A stretch of 58,276 bases of DNA from Lachnospiraceae bacterium (lineage in GTDB: Bacteria > Bacillota > Clostridia > Lachnospirales > Lachnospiraceae): assembly GCA_017438775.1 (NCBI GenBank), contig JAFRUR010000004.1, positions 1 through 58,276 of the forward strand, given 5' to 3'. The notes beneath the pieces were generated by a model. That model worked only from the letters and a program-made list of their open reading frames with translations. It was not told the DNA's origin and made no database searches. The first letter of the stretch is position 1, and each line of letters begins with the position of its first letter. Positions 31,007 to 40,421 of the stretch are shown one piece after another. The translations under genes were made by a program, and so were the position numbers.

Positions 31007-31023
31007 GTGTTCCTTCCCGATTA

Positions 31024-31227
31024 TCAGATAATGAAGCTGAATCCGAACTGGATCAGCATGTCAAGCAGGGCGATGACGACGCCCATGACAACGGAGATGA
31101 CGAGCACGGCGCCGGTCTTCTTCACCAGGGTCTCTCTGTCGGGCCAGATGATCTTCCGGAACTCCGCCTTCAGATTCTTCCAGTGATTGACCTTGTTCTT
31201 CTCGGCAGCCTTCTTCGCTTCTTCCAT
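31024..31227 (-). CDS. secE: Preprotein translocase subunit SecE
   Basis: A 67-residue single-spanning SecE. It has the amphipathic segment NHWKNLKAEFRKIIWPDRETLV followed by one membrane helix (TGAVLVISVVMGVVIALLDM). It clamps SecY in the membrane. Position between rpmG and nusG is standard. Confidence 0.97.
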   Translation of the reverse strand: MEEAKKAAEKNKVNHWKNLKAEFRKIIWPDRETLVKKTGAVLVISVVMGVVIALLDMLIQFGFSFII

Positions 31228-31277
31228 GGTTGTTCCTTCCTTACGACAAGAATGAGAGCGTACACAGGAAAGAGACC

Positions 31278-31427
31278 TTATTTGGTCTCCTTGTGCATGG
31301 TATGCTTCTTGCAGAATCTGCAGTACTTCTTGGTCTCCATTCTGTCGGGATGGTTCTTCTTTTCCTTAGTCATGTTGTAGTTGCGCTGCTTGCACTCGGT
31401 ACAGGACAACGTGATCTTGACTCTCAT
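31278..31427 (-). CDS. rpmG: Ribosomal protein L33
   Basis: A 49-residue L33, starting [18 protein letters not shown] and containing two CxxC zinc-ribbon pairs (CTEC and CRFC), so it is the zinc-binding C+ form. It is the first gene of the secE-nusG operon. GGAGGAAG precedes the ATG at 31427. No tRNA lies between it and secE. Confidence 0.97.
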   Translation of the reverse strand: MRVKITLSCTECKQRNYNMTKEKKNHPDRMETKKYCRFCKKHTMHKETK

Positions 31428-31492
31428 GGCTTCCTCCAAAAGCAGGACAAAATTGGGGTCAAAAAAAAGGACCCCCGTCCATTCGCTCCGAT

Positions 31493-31521
31493 ATCATAGC
31501 ACGGGGAGGGGGGTCTGTCAA
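31493..31521 (-). promoter_or_regulatory. Promoter of the rpmG-secE-nusG-rplKAJL operon
   Basis: A near-perfect minus-strand promoter: TTGACA (31521-31516), 17 bp, TATGAT (31498-31493). The ~60-nt leader carries GGGGTCC-T8-GACCCC (about 31475-31455), a hairpin with a poly-U loop. Between 31522 and 31695 I see no gene or terminator. Confidence 0.88.
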
Positions 31522-31695
31522 GCAAAAATCGTTGATTTTGCGCGGGTTTTTTGGCATTTTCGGGGTCGGTTTCAAGGGGTTTTCCGGGCGGTTTTTGAAT
31601 CGGGCAGGATGTAGTGGGAAGGACCTTCAAAAAGCACAAGATGTGGTGGTCGGGAGCCGAAAAACATCCTCTCTTCCGGAAATGCGGCGGCCGCA

Positions 31696-32694
31696 TCACC
31701 CGAGATAATACTGAAGGAGAAAGATCACGGCGGTGATGATGGCCGCGGCGGCCAGCAGACCCTGCCGGATGCGCTCTGAGGCGATCCACTTTTCCTTCAG
31801 GCCGGTCAGACGGATCTTCCCCTGCCGGAGCGGTTTCCCCGGGCTCGGCTCCGTGGCGCCTTCCGGCGGGACTGCGCCCCCGTTCGCGCCCTTCCTGCCT
31901 GCGAAAAGCATCCCGCCGCGGCGGACCGAAGCAGCGCCGGTGGCCGGCAGTGAGGAATTCTCTTCTGCCCCGGGCGCCCCGCTCCCGGCTGCCTGCCGGG
32001 GCCTGTCCGCACCCGCAATGGTTCCGGCACGGATGACGGTCCCCGCAGACGTCCCCGCGCTGGAAACTGTCCCAGAAGACACCCCGCCGCTAATGGCGCT
32101 TACCGCGCGGCCCGTTCCCGTGTGACCTGCTCCCGCCGCGCCCCCGGCACCGGCGCCTTCCGCATCTGCCAAAGCGGCCAGGGAGGCGAGGCTCGCCCCG
32201 TGGAACGAAGCTGCGCGGAAGAGCTCATACCCCAGAAACGCGGCGTCTTCATCCCCGGCGCAGTCTCCGGCGAGGATATTTTTCAGGATCGCCCGCATGC
32301 CCTCCGCGGGATCCGTCCCGCGGCCCGGAAGGAAAGGGATCCTGACTTCTCCCGAAGCTTCGTCCATAAAGGTCTCCTCCGGCGAAAGACACAGGCCTTC
32401 GGGAAGCAAAAGACAGCCCTCCGCCGCGGCGCAGGCGTCGGAGGCGGCCCGGACAAGGCCGGCGATCTCTTCGCGCCGCAGGGTCCGTTCCTCCAGATAT
32501 TCCGCCAGACTGACACAGCCTGTGATCTCGTATAGAAACTCCGCCGTCCCGTCCGTCTCCCGCCGCAGAGGCGCGATCAGGCCGGGAATGCGGTTTCTGC
32601 GCAGCATTTCTTCCTCAAAGGAATCGTCCCCGGGAAGATCCCCGCTGTAGACCAGATACCGCCGGCCTCGCTCCGTGATCGTCGTTCTCTCCAT
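31696..32694 (-). CDS. DUF6382-type protein of the Tad locus with C-terminal membrane anchor
   Basis: A 332-residue protein. Residues 1-165 resemble the DUF6382 domain common in clostridial Tad loci (RRYLVYSGDLPGDDSFEEEM, IPGLIAPLRRE, LLLPEGLCLSPEETFMD). A long low-complexity Gly/Ala/Ser/Thr linker (about 178-285) follows, and a C-terminal membrane helix (GLLAAAAIITAVIFLLQYYL). Relatives often end in an FHA domain; none is visible here. It is the last gene of the Tad operon. Its function is unknown; a role in pilus assembly is inferred from location. Confidence 0.75.
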   Translation of the reverse strand: MERTTITERGRRYLVYSGDLPGDDSFEEEMLRRNRIPGLIAPLRRETDGTAEFLYEITGCVSLAEYLEERTLRREEIAGLVRAASDACAAAEGCLLLPEGLCLSPEETFMDEASGEVRIPFLPGRGTDPAEGMRAILKNILAGDCAGDEDAAFLGYELFRAASFHGASLASLAALADAEGAGAGGAAGAGHTGTGRAVSAISGGVSSGTVSSAGTSAGTVIRAGTIAGADRPRQAAGSGAPGAEENSSLPATGAASVRRGGMLFAGRKGANGGAVPPEGATEPSPGKPLRQGKIRLTGLKEKWIASERIRQGLLAAAAIITAVIFLLQYYLG

Positions 32695-32756
32695 GATCTG
32701 CTCCCTTCGCGCGCAGGCGGTCTCGCCTGCGGAATCCTTTGTCTCTTTTCACCGGA

Positions 32757-33185
32757 CTATTCGAGTTCCTCCCGCAGCAGCGAAAAAAGCCTTACCAGTG
32801 CTGCCTGGGGCCAGGTGCCCGCCCGGCTCCGCACCGCGTCCCGCACCGCAGGGACCGACGGGATCTGATGCGCATGTTCTCCGGAGATCCGGCCGTCCTG
32901 CAGAGAAATCTGCGTCCCTCCCGATAAAAGGAACCGGGGCTCGGCGCCCGTCATCTCCCGTTCGTAGAGCCTCACGGCCAGCACCACGCGGTCATGCTCG
33001 TACAGCGTGAGCAGGACCGTCCCCAGCAGGAGAATCAGCACCAGGGTGATCACGACGGCGCTTTCGGCCGTCAGGCTGGCGGAAGCGCGGCCATGCGCCC
33101 GGCCGGCCGCAGGCCGTTTTCTCTTCGCCCATCCGGGATCCCGGACGGTGTCTTCTGTCTGCATCCAATTCCTGTTTTCCGGCAT
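32757..33185 (-). CDS. TadE/TadF-like minor pseudopilin or membrane protein
   Basis: A 142-residue protein with one N-terminal membrane helix (ESAVVITLVLILLLGTVLLT) preceded by SASLTA, the pattern of TadE/TadF pseudopilins where a Glu follows the cleavage site. The extracellular part is short and Arg-rich. I chose the ATG at 33185 (GGAG 9 bp upstream); an ATG at 33251 would add 22 residues but has a poor ribosome site. It lies between the prepilin peptidase and DUF6382 genes. Confidence 0.65.
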   Translation of the reverse strand: MPENRNWMQTEDTVRDPGWAKRKRPAAGRAHGRASASLTAESAVVITLVLILLLGTVLLTLYEHDRVVLAVRLYEREMTGAEPRFLLSGGTQISLQDGRISGEHAHQIPSVPAVRDAVRSRAGTWPQAALVRLFSLLREELE

Positions 33186-33262
33186 TTCCGTTGTCTCCGT
33201 GGAATCTGAAGCGATTTGCTTCCTTGTTTCCGGTAAAAATACCTGGCGCATGCTCTCTGCGG

Positions 33263-33700
33263 CTATCTTATAAGGAAAAACGCGCACAGTGCACCGCCGC
33301 ACAGGAATGGCAGAAACGGCATGCCGCACCGCAGGGATCTTCCGCGGGCCACCCGAAGGATCACACCCAGCAGAGCCTCGGCAGCAAGGCCGAAAAACAG
33401 AGCCAGAAGCGCCGCAGCCGGGGAAACGCAGGCGCCCAGCGCCAGAAGCATGAGGCCGTCGCCGGTGCCGACCTGGCCCCGGGAGGCAAGACCTGTCAGA
33501 AACAAAATTGCACCGGGGAGCAGGCTCCAGAGGAGGTCTCCCGTCCTGCCCGCGGCCAGCCGAAGGACAAGCCCGGCCGCCCCCATGAGAGCGGGAAGCC
33601 ACAGGGGAACGCTCCCGGTCCGGATGTCCGCGACCGCCCCGGCCGCGAGACCGGCCGCTGCCGCACCGCGGCACAGAGCCATCGCCAGTTCTTCATTCAT
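33263..33700 (-). CDS. Prepilin peptidase, A24 family (TadV-like)
   Basis: A 145-residue integral membrane aspartic peptidase without the methylase domain. The two catalytic Asp residues are in AGAVADIRTGSVPL (about residue 25) and the GxGD motif GQVGTGDGLMLLALG (about residue 80). It cleaves Flp-type prepilins and TadE/F pseudopilins. Its ATG at 33700 has GAAGGAGA upstream and follows the 13-bp tandem repeat array. Confidence 0.88.
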   Translation of the reverse strand: MNEELAMALCRGAAAAGLAAGAVADIRTGSVPLWLPALMGAAGLVLRLAAGRTGDLLWSLLPGAILFLTGLASRGQVGTGDGLMLLALGACVSPAAALLALFFGLAAEALLGVILRVARGRSLRCGMPFLPFLCGGALCAFFLIR

Positions 33701-33720
33701 GATGCGTCCATCTCCTTCTC

Positions 33721-33837
33721 GCGGCTGCTTTCTGCCGCTGCTTTCTGCGGCCGCTTCCTGCGACTGTTTTCTGTGCCCGCTTCCTGCGGCTGTTTTCTGT
33801 GCCCGCTTCCTGCGACCGCTTCCTGCGGCTGTTTCTT
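33721..33837. repeat. Nine tandem copies of a 13-bp repeat
   Basis: Consensus GCGGCTGCTTTCT (plus strand) with variants such as GTGCCCGCTTCCT; nine contiguous 13-bp units fill the DNA between the TadE-like stop and the prepilin peptidase start. Two neighbouring pairs form an identical 26-bp super-repeat apart from one base. Because 13 is not a multiple of 3, a change in copy number shifts frame and alters spacing between the two genes. Confidence 0.9.
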
Positions 33838-33857
33838 CCGCGGTTTGCCTGGCAGAA

Positions 33858-34811
33858 TCACTGCTCCCCTCCGCAGGCTTTGCAGCCCGGCAGGGTGTCC
33901 CGGATCTCTTCCAGCAGGACCTCCCGCACGCTGCGTTTCAGGGCCGCACAGGTGCTGCGCGTATGATAGCGCGTGCCTTCCGCGGTGACGTACACCGGTC
34001 CCGTCGGTGTTCCCCGCACGCAAATCTCGCAGGCGTAGTACTTCGCTCCCGCGAGGTTTCTCTCCGCCGTGAGGCCCGCAACCGGCACTTCCCGCATGCG
34101 GATGGTCAGGTGACGGCAGTCCCGCGACCGGTGATAGACCGATCCCGACACCGTCACAAAGACGATCTCCCCCTGCTCCTCCCTCTCTTTGGGAGCATCC
34201 CCGCACCAGATCCGGCGCCGGGAGCGAAGGATCCGCTCCTGCACGCCCGTGAGGGGCATCCGCACCCGGTACGTGACCACCAGGTCCACGGTGTGCGGCG
34301 TGCGGTGCAGGGCCAAAAGGTCCACCGACACATCCTCGAAGCGGCAGAACACACCCTCGCGAATGCCGTCAACGCTCCGGTTCAGTTCGCGGTCGATGGC
34401 CACCCCGCTGATGCCGGTGTAGAGCGCCTCGCCCAGCATGCGGTAGGCCTCGCCCTCCGCGGGAAAGATCTTCCCCACGTTTTCCTCCGCCAGCCGCGCG
34501 AGGGCCGCGGTCCTGCCCACGCGCTCCATCTCCGACTGCAGATGCGTTTCAAAATACAGGATCTCGAAGAAACTGAGGATCCAGAAAAGCGCCAGCAGGA
34601 CGGGCACCAGAAGAAGGGCTGCCTCCACCGTGACGGAGGCGGGTTTGGAACCTGCGCAGACAGACGGGACTGCCCTCTCGCCGGGGGCATGCCGAGTTGA
34701 GTGAGTGATTGTGGTGGTGAGTGCCGATTCGTGACGTCGGATAGGGGGATTCTTTCGGTGTGCCTGGAGAGCGAATGTTGAAAGATGTGGAGTTCCCCGA
34801 CGAAAGAGCAT
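33858..34811 (-). CDS. TadE-like pseudopilin with two Cys-rich C-terminal motifs
   Basis: A 317-residue protein. After ~50 polar residues comes a class III signal/helix (SVTVEAALLLVPVLLALFWI). The last ~100 residues carry two similar units, VYHRSRDCRHLT...YYACEIC and RYHTRSTCAALK...LPGCKAC, each with a CxxL and a CxxC half, like small zinc-binding modules. The middle resembles TadE proteins of clostridial loci. I chose the ATG at 34811 (GGAGG 9 bp upstream) over an earlier in-frame TTG. It probably sits in the envelope as a minor pilin or assembly factor. Confidence 0.75.
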   Translation of the reverse strand: MLFRRGTPHLSTFALQAHRKNPPIRRHESALTTTITHSTRHAPGERAVPSVCAGSKPASVTVEAALLLVPVLLALFWILSFFEILYFETHLQSEMERVGRTAALARLAEENVGKIFPAEGEAYRMLGEALYTGISGVAIDRELNRSVDGIREGVFCRFEDVSVDLLALHRTPHTVDLVVTYRVRMPLTGVQERILRSRRRIWCGDAPKEREEQGEIVFVTVSGSVYHRSRDCRHLTIRMREVPVAGLTAERNLAGAKYYACEICVRGTPTGPVYVTAEGTRYHTRSTCAALKRSVREVLLEEIRDTLPGCKACGGEQ

Positions 34812-34858
34812 TCCTGTCTGCCTCCGCAAGTTCTGTGTTTCTGTGTCTGACGATCATC

Positions 34859-36769
34859 CTAACGGATGACCGTGTAGTCCTCCCGCGCATGTGTCCGGAA
34901 AAGAGCGTCGCCGCCCGGCCGGTACAAAAGGGCCGGGACCCGCACCAGCGCATGCACCTCGGCCTGCGCGATGCACCGGGAAAAGCGAAATTCCTTTCCC
35001 GTGCGCCGGATCCTGTCCTCGATCACGTCCATGGCCCGCAGGCGCTTGTCGTCCCTGTCGCGCACCAGGAGCAAGGCCATCAGATAGGTCTTGTAGGAGA
35101 TTCCGCCCGCGTCGCCCGAGCCGTCCGCGAACAGGGTCCCGCCGAGAAGCCCCGTCAGTGAGGTCCTCCAGGACTCGTGGGTCTTAAAGAGCAGGACCTT
35201 TTCCCCGCGCAGAAGCATCCGCACGTCGCCGACCGACTCGCACAGGGCCCAGCCGCTCAGCAGAAGAAACGTGGCTGCCGGCGTCAGGAGCGGCATCCCC
35301 GCCGCGCCGCAGATCAGCCCGGCGATCTGTTCCGCTTCCACCCGCTTTGCCGTATCCGTGTACAGATACGCGAGGTTCAGCCCCTCCCGCACGGCCAGGA
35401 TCGCTCCCGCGGCCGAAGCGAGGTTGTCCCGGTCGCTCCCGCTCTTTCCCCAGACGTACTCGAGGTCATAGGTGCCCTCCCCGTCCGTATAGGCGGGAAG
35501 CGCGAGAGCCAGATAGGCCTGAAAGAGCAGGGACTCCGCCAGCGTCTCCTCCCCGGCCGGCGCTTTTCCGGCGATGCGCGACGGAAGCTGTGCCCCGGTG
35601 ATCACCCGGTCCGAGAGATCTCCCTCCGTGACCAGCGCCAGCACGCCGTCCGTCCGCAGGGCGCGCAGCCGGTCCATGAGGCCCCGCCCCTTTCCGGCCG
35701 TCTCCGCATCCTCCTGCTCCTGTTTGCCGAAGACCTCGTCCGAAATTTCCAGAATGCGGTCCCGCAGGGCGGTCAGACGCTCGAGCTCCGGGTCAGCAGA
35801 CGGTTCTGCCGGGGCCTCCCCTTCGCCGGGACTGCCTTCTCCGGGAGTCTGTTGCCCGGGGCCGCTGCCCGGACTATCCTCTGCGAGCGCGTCCGCCAAC
35901 TTTGCTTCCTCCAGAATCTTCTGCAGCAGGTCCTTCCCGGAGAGCGGCGCAAGAACGGCTTTCCCGCTCTCCTCCAGGGCGTCGGCCAGGGCACCGGACA
36001 GTTCCTCCTTCCCGGACGCGACAAGCTGCTCCACTTCATTCCGAAGCGAGGCATAACCCGCCTGCTCCGTCAGGATCCCCCGCACGGAGGTCTCCAGCGC
36101 CCGGATGCGCGAGCGAAGCTCCCGAACGTCGTCCGCGGCCTCCCGGAGTTTCTGCGTGGCGTCTTTCGCGGCTTTGTACTTTTTCTCCAGCCCCAGGAGC
36201 TGATCCGCTTTCTGCTGCAGCTGCGCGCTCTTCTCCCGGAATGTGTCCACACCGGACAGAATGTCCCAGCGGCTCATCAGCTCGTGCACACCGGCCTGCG
36301 CGGCCTGCTGTCCGAGGGCGCGGATGGCTTCCCTCTCGAACGGAAGGCCGCCCCGGTCGGTCGCGCGGACGACGTCACGCGCGGTCACCTGCTCCGCGGA
36401 AAACGAGCGAAAGCCCTCCATCCTTCCGCGAGCGAAGGTCCCCATGCCCGGATGGGCGTAGTATGTCAGCTCATCCTGAACCGCTGTGAGCAGGCCTTCT
36501 TCCCCGCCGGAGAAGAACATCAGGCCCGTCTCATCAAACAGCGCGCTGTCGTAGCGGCCGAAGGCGGAGGAGACCGCGGAGGCCATCGCCTGGTCGGCGT
36601 ACAGCTTCAGGGATGCCGTCCGCGCACTCTCCGCCGCGGCCATCCCCACCGAAAGCAGGGTGAGCAGCAAAAGCGCAAAGAAGGGCGTGAGCAGGGCCGG
36701 CCAGTGTCCCGGACGCCCGGAGGCGTCCGGTCTGAAGCCTTCTTTGATTTTCGTTATCCTTCGTTTCAT
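34859..36769 (-). CDS. DUF5702 domain protein of the Tad locus
   Basis: A 636-residue protein with an N-terminal membrane helix (LLTPFFALLLLTLLSVGMAA) followed by ESARTASLKLYADQAMASAV, typical of the DUF5702 proteins of clostridial Tad operons. Residues ~165-240 are predicted coiled coil (FREKSAQLQQKADQLLGLEK), then a Gly/Pro/Glu linker near 290-325 and a mixed C-terminal domain. It is likely exported and may act like TadG. It follows the Flp pilin gene by 17 bp with a weak ribosome site, consistent with coupling. Its molecular role is not known. Confidence 0.78.
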   Translation of the reverse strand: MKRRITKIKEGFRPDASGRPGHWPALLTPFFALLLLTLLSVGMAAAESARTASLKLYADQAMASAVSSAFGRYDSALFDETGLMFFSGGEEGLLTAVQDELTYYAHPGMGTFARGRMEGFRSFSAEQVTARDVVRATDRGGLPFEREAIRALGQQAAQAGVHELMSRWDILSGVDTFREKSAQLQQKADQLLGLEKKYKAAKDATQKLREAADDVRELRSRIRALETSVRGILTEQAGYASLRNEVEQLVASGKEELSGALADALEESGKAVLAPLSGKDLLQKILEEAKLADALAEDSPGSGPGQQTPGEGSPGEGEAPAEPSADPELERLTALRDRILEISDEVFGKQEQEDAETAGKGRGLMDRLRALRTDGVLALVTEGDLSDRVITGAQLPSRIAGKAPAGEETLAESLLFQAYLALALPAYTDGEGTYDLEYVWGKSGSDRDNLASAAGAILAVREGLNLAYLYTDTAKRVEAEQIAGLICGAAGMPLLTPAATFLLLSGWALCESVGDVRMLLRGEKVLLFKTHESWRTSLTGLLGGTLFADGSGDAGGISYKTYLMALLLVRDRDDKRLRAMDVIEDRIRRTGKEFRFSRCIAQAEVHALVRVPALLYRPGGDALFRTHAREDYTVIR

Positions 36770-36786
36770 CCGATGACGCGGTCCGA

Positions 36787-36990
36787 TCAGTAGAAGGTTC
36801 CCGTCTGGTTCCGGATCCCGTTCATGATCTGATTGACCAGCGCCATCAGCTGCGTCCGGAAGATCAGAGCCAGGGCGATCAGCACGCAGAGCACCAGCAG
36901 CCCCTCCACGACGGCCGATCCGTCCTCATCCTCCCACAGGGCCGTGAAAAACAGCCCGACGCGCATCATCAGCATATGCAAAGCTTCCAT
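36787..36990 (-). CDS. flp: Flp family type IVb pilin
   Basis: A 67-residue prepilin. The short leader MEALHMLMMRVGLFFTALWE precedes DEDGSAVVEGLLVLCVLIAL, in which Gly-Ser is a likely cleavage site and the Glu (VVEG) matches the conserved Glu5 of Flp pilins. It is probably the major subunit of the Tad pilus. I start it at the ATG 36990 (AAAGGAGAG 8 bp upstream) rather than 16 residues earlier. Confidence 0.85.
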   Translation of the reverse strand: MEALHMLMMRVGLFFTALWEDEDGSAVVEGLLVLCVLIALALIFRTQLMALVNQIMNGIRNQTGTFY

Positions 36991-37148
36991 CGATCTCTCT
37001 CCTTTCTCTCCGCCCCGCCGCGTGCGGGGCAGAACCATACCCTCTTCCAGCCAACTTCTTCAGGCCGGGCTCTTCCGGGGAACAGAGGCGCCCTCGAGCC
37101 GTTCTTCTCTTTCTGCCGGGCTTTTCCGCTCCTTCACGCCGTCCCGCG

Positions 37149-38504
37149 TCAGATCTGCATCCCCAGCCAGGCCGGCAGGACCACCATGGCCATGACCATG
37201 GCAAAGTAGAGCACCATGGGGCCGGTCAGTTTGGTCTCCGCCTCCTCGCCCAGGCGGCGCAGGCGGTTCTTCTCTTCCTCCCGCGCGCCGGCCGCCTCCG
37301 CCAGAAGCTTTTCGGAAAGGTCCCGCTCTCCCTGCCGCAGGGAGCGCCGCAGAAGCAGCGCCAGACGGCGGTAGCCGGCCTGGCCGGTCCGGTCCGCGAA
37401 GCGCTCCAGGGCTTCCTCCTCGGACAGTCCGGCCTCCATGAGCTTTGCGCAGTGCACCACCTCCGCCCTGCCGTAAGTCAGGCGGGCCGCCGGGCCCCGC
37501 TCCCTCTCGAAGGCCGCGGCCAGAGACTTCCACGCGTTTGCCGGACTCATGCCGGCCCTGGCATACAGGGCAAGCGATGACAGAATCTCAGGATGATCCG
37601 CGCGAAGTTCCTCCTCGCGCGCCCGCAGCCTGTCCCTCTGGCGGTCCAGGGGAAGAAACCACAGGACGCCCGGGAGCCCCGCCAGCAGGACGATGGCCGC
37701 CAGCAGGACCGACGCGCTCTTTCTGCGCGGATAGGACAGTTCCTCTCCCTCGAAGGTCTGCGGAAGCGGCATGACGGCCTCGCGCCGCGTGCGCTCTTCC
37801 TCCCCGGAGAAAAACCGTATCAGCCGGTCCTCCCGCGTCTCCTCGCGCTCCACGACCGTCACGGTGACCTGCCGGCTCCGCACCGTCTCTCCCGCCGCAA
37901 GTTCGAGAAAGATGACCACTTTCTGCGGCCCGCTTCCCCGCAGGGCCTCGGTATCGATGCTGCCGTCCGCCATCACAAAGCGATACTCGTCGGGGCGGAA
38001 CGAGGCTCTGACCGGGGTCCCCGGGGCGCTTCCGGAAAAGTCCAGAGGCTCCGTGACGTGATCCGCGTCCGGGTTCTTTCCCAGCATCTGCGCGAGGAAG
38101 ATCTGCTCCGCCGCATCCAGCAGCTGCGCGGTCTCCTCGTCGGTCATCTCGCGCCCTGCGACGGTCACGCCCACGGCGTTCTCCTGTCCGCCGGCAGAGA
38201 CGTCCACCGTGTACACCTCCGTCTCCCAGGGGACCCCGGGCCGCGTCAGAACAGGCTCCGACGGTTCGCGGGACGCGCAGGCCACCGCGGCAAACACAAG
38301 ACTCCCGCACACCAGCCCCAGCAGGGCGCGCCGCCTCTGCTCACGCAGAAAGGCGCCCGTCTCTTCGCGGGCCTCCTCACGCACGAGCAGGCGCGAAAGG
38401 TCCTTTTCGATCTGCTCCCCGCGGCGCCGGTCAGCCTCTGCGATGCCTGCAAACAGGCGCCGCACCTGCGCTACGACAGCGCGGAAAAGATTCGGTTTTC
38501 CCAT
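37149..38504 (-). CDS. tadC: TadC-like type II secretion F-domain protein
   Basis: A 451-residue membrane protein. The C-terminal ~180 residues form a type II secretion F domain (LSSLALYARAGMSPANAWKS, RLALLLRRSLRQGERDLSEK) ending with a membrane helix. The N-terminal half is unusual: one helix near residue 60 (LLGLVCGSLVFAAVACA) and a large extracytoplasmic part (about 75-260) with DVSAGGQENAVGVTVAGREM, then a second helix. It is longer than a standard TadC (~320). ATG at 38504 with GGGAGG upstream. It overlaps tadB by 34 bp. Confidence 0.85.
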   Translation of the reverse strand: MGKPNLFRAVVAQVRRLFAGIAEADRRRGEQIEKDLSRLLVREEAREETGAFLREQRRRALLGLVCGSLVFAAVACASREPSEPVLTRPGVPWETEVYTVDVSAGGQENAVGVTVAGREMTDEETAQLLDAAEQIFLAQMLGKNPDADHVTEPLDFSGSAPGTPVRASFRPDEYRFVMADGSIDTEALRGSGPQKVVIFLELAAGETVRSRQVTVTVVEREETREDRLIRFFSGEEERTRREAVMPLPQTFEGEELSYPRRKSASVLLAAIVLLAGLPGVLWFLPLDRQRDRLRAREEELRADHPEILSSLALYARAGMSPANAWKSLAAAFERERGPAARLTYGRAEVVHCAKLMEAGLSEEEALERFADRTGQAGYRRLALLLRRSLRQGERDLSEKLLAEAAGAREEEKNRLRRLGEEAETKLTGPMVLYFAMVMAMVVLPAWLGMQI

Positions 38505-39177
38505 CGTATACCTCCCGCATATGCCAGCAGGCACAGGGTCATCAGCACCCGGCCTGCCGCCGTGTGGTACAGCGGATCCAGAAAGCCCGGGGACGAGAGC
38601 CGCAGAAACCAGACCACCAGGACCGGCGTCAGCTTCATCACCCATCCCTCCAGCCGTTTTCCGGAGAGCAGTGCCCGCTGCTGCTCTGCCACCTCCTGCC
38701 TCTCCCGGCGGGCCCGGACAAAGGTGCGCACGCATTCCGCGGCGTCTCCGCCCTGCACCCGCACAATCGCGAGAGCCTCGCTCATCTGTCCCGCCTCGGG
38801 AAGTCCCGAGCGCCTTGCCATCTCCGCAAAGGAAGCGGGGAAGGGGGAACCGGCCCTGACGCGGGAAACCGCGTCCCGCCAGTGTCCGTCCATCGCCCCG
38901 CCCTCCGCGCGCCCTTCCCGGGCCGCCGCGAAGGCGTTCTCCGCGCTCATTCCGGCCGAGAGGGCCGAGGCAAAGGCCGTCAGCAGGTCCAGAAGTTCCG
39001 TGCGCATCCGCTCCGTCTCGCGCCCTTCCCGCACCCCTTCCAGAAAGCGGAAGACCCAGGGGAACAGCGGAAGAAAGAGCAGCGCAGCCGGGAGCGCGTC
39101 GTAAAAGGTGATGCCCAGAAACGCCGCGGCCGGCAGGTACAGGGCCAGAACGGGAAGGCCTTTCGCACTCTTCTCTT

Positions 39178-40359
<1,182 letters not shown>

Positions 40360-40421
40360 GTTCTCTCACCTGCTGTCCGTCCTTTTCCAGACTCCGATTT
40401 CCGTGGGAGATCCGGATCCGG

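Noticed and set aside
31228-31277. tRNA-Trp gene between rpmG and secE, as in some bacteria
   Set aside because: The 50-bp gap is too short and has no tRNA features.
32757-33674. A 305-residue Arg-rich protein covering the prepilin peptidase region
   Set aside because: Its N-terminal half is the out-of-frame shadow of the peptidase gene; only the C-terminal part from ~33185 is a credible gene.
33721-33837. CRISPR array
   Set aside because: The 13-bp units are contiguous and lack spacers.
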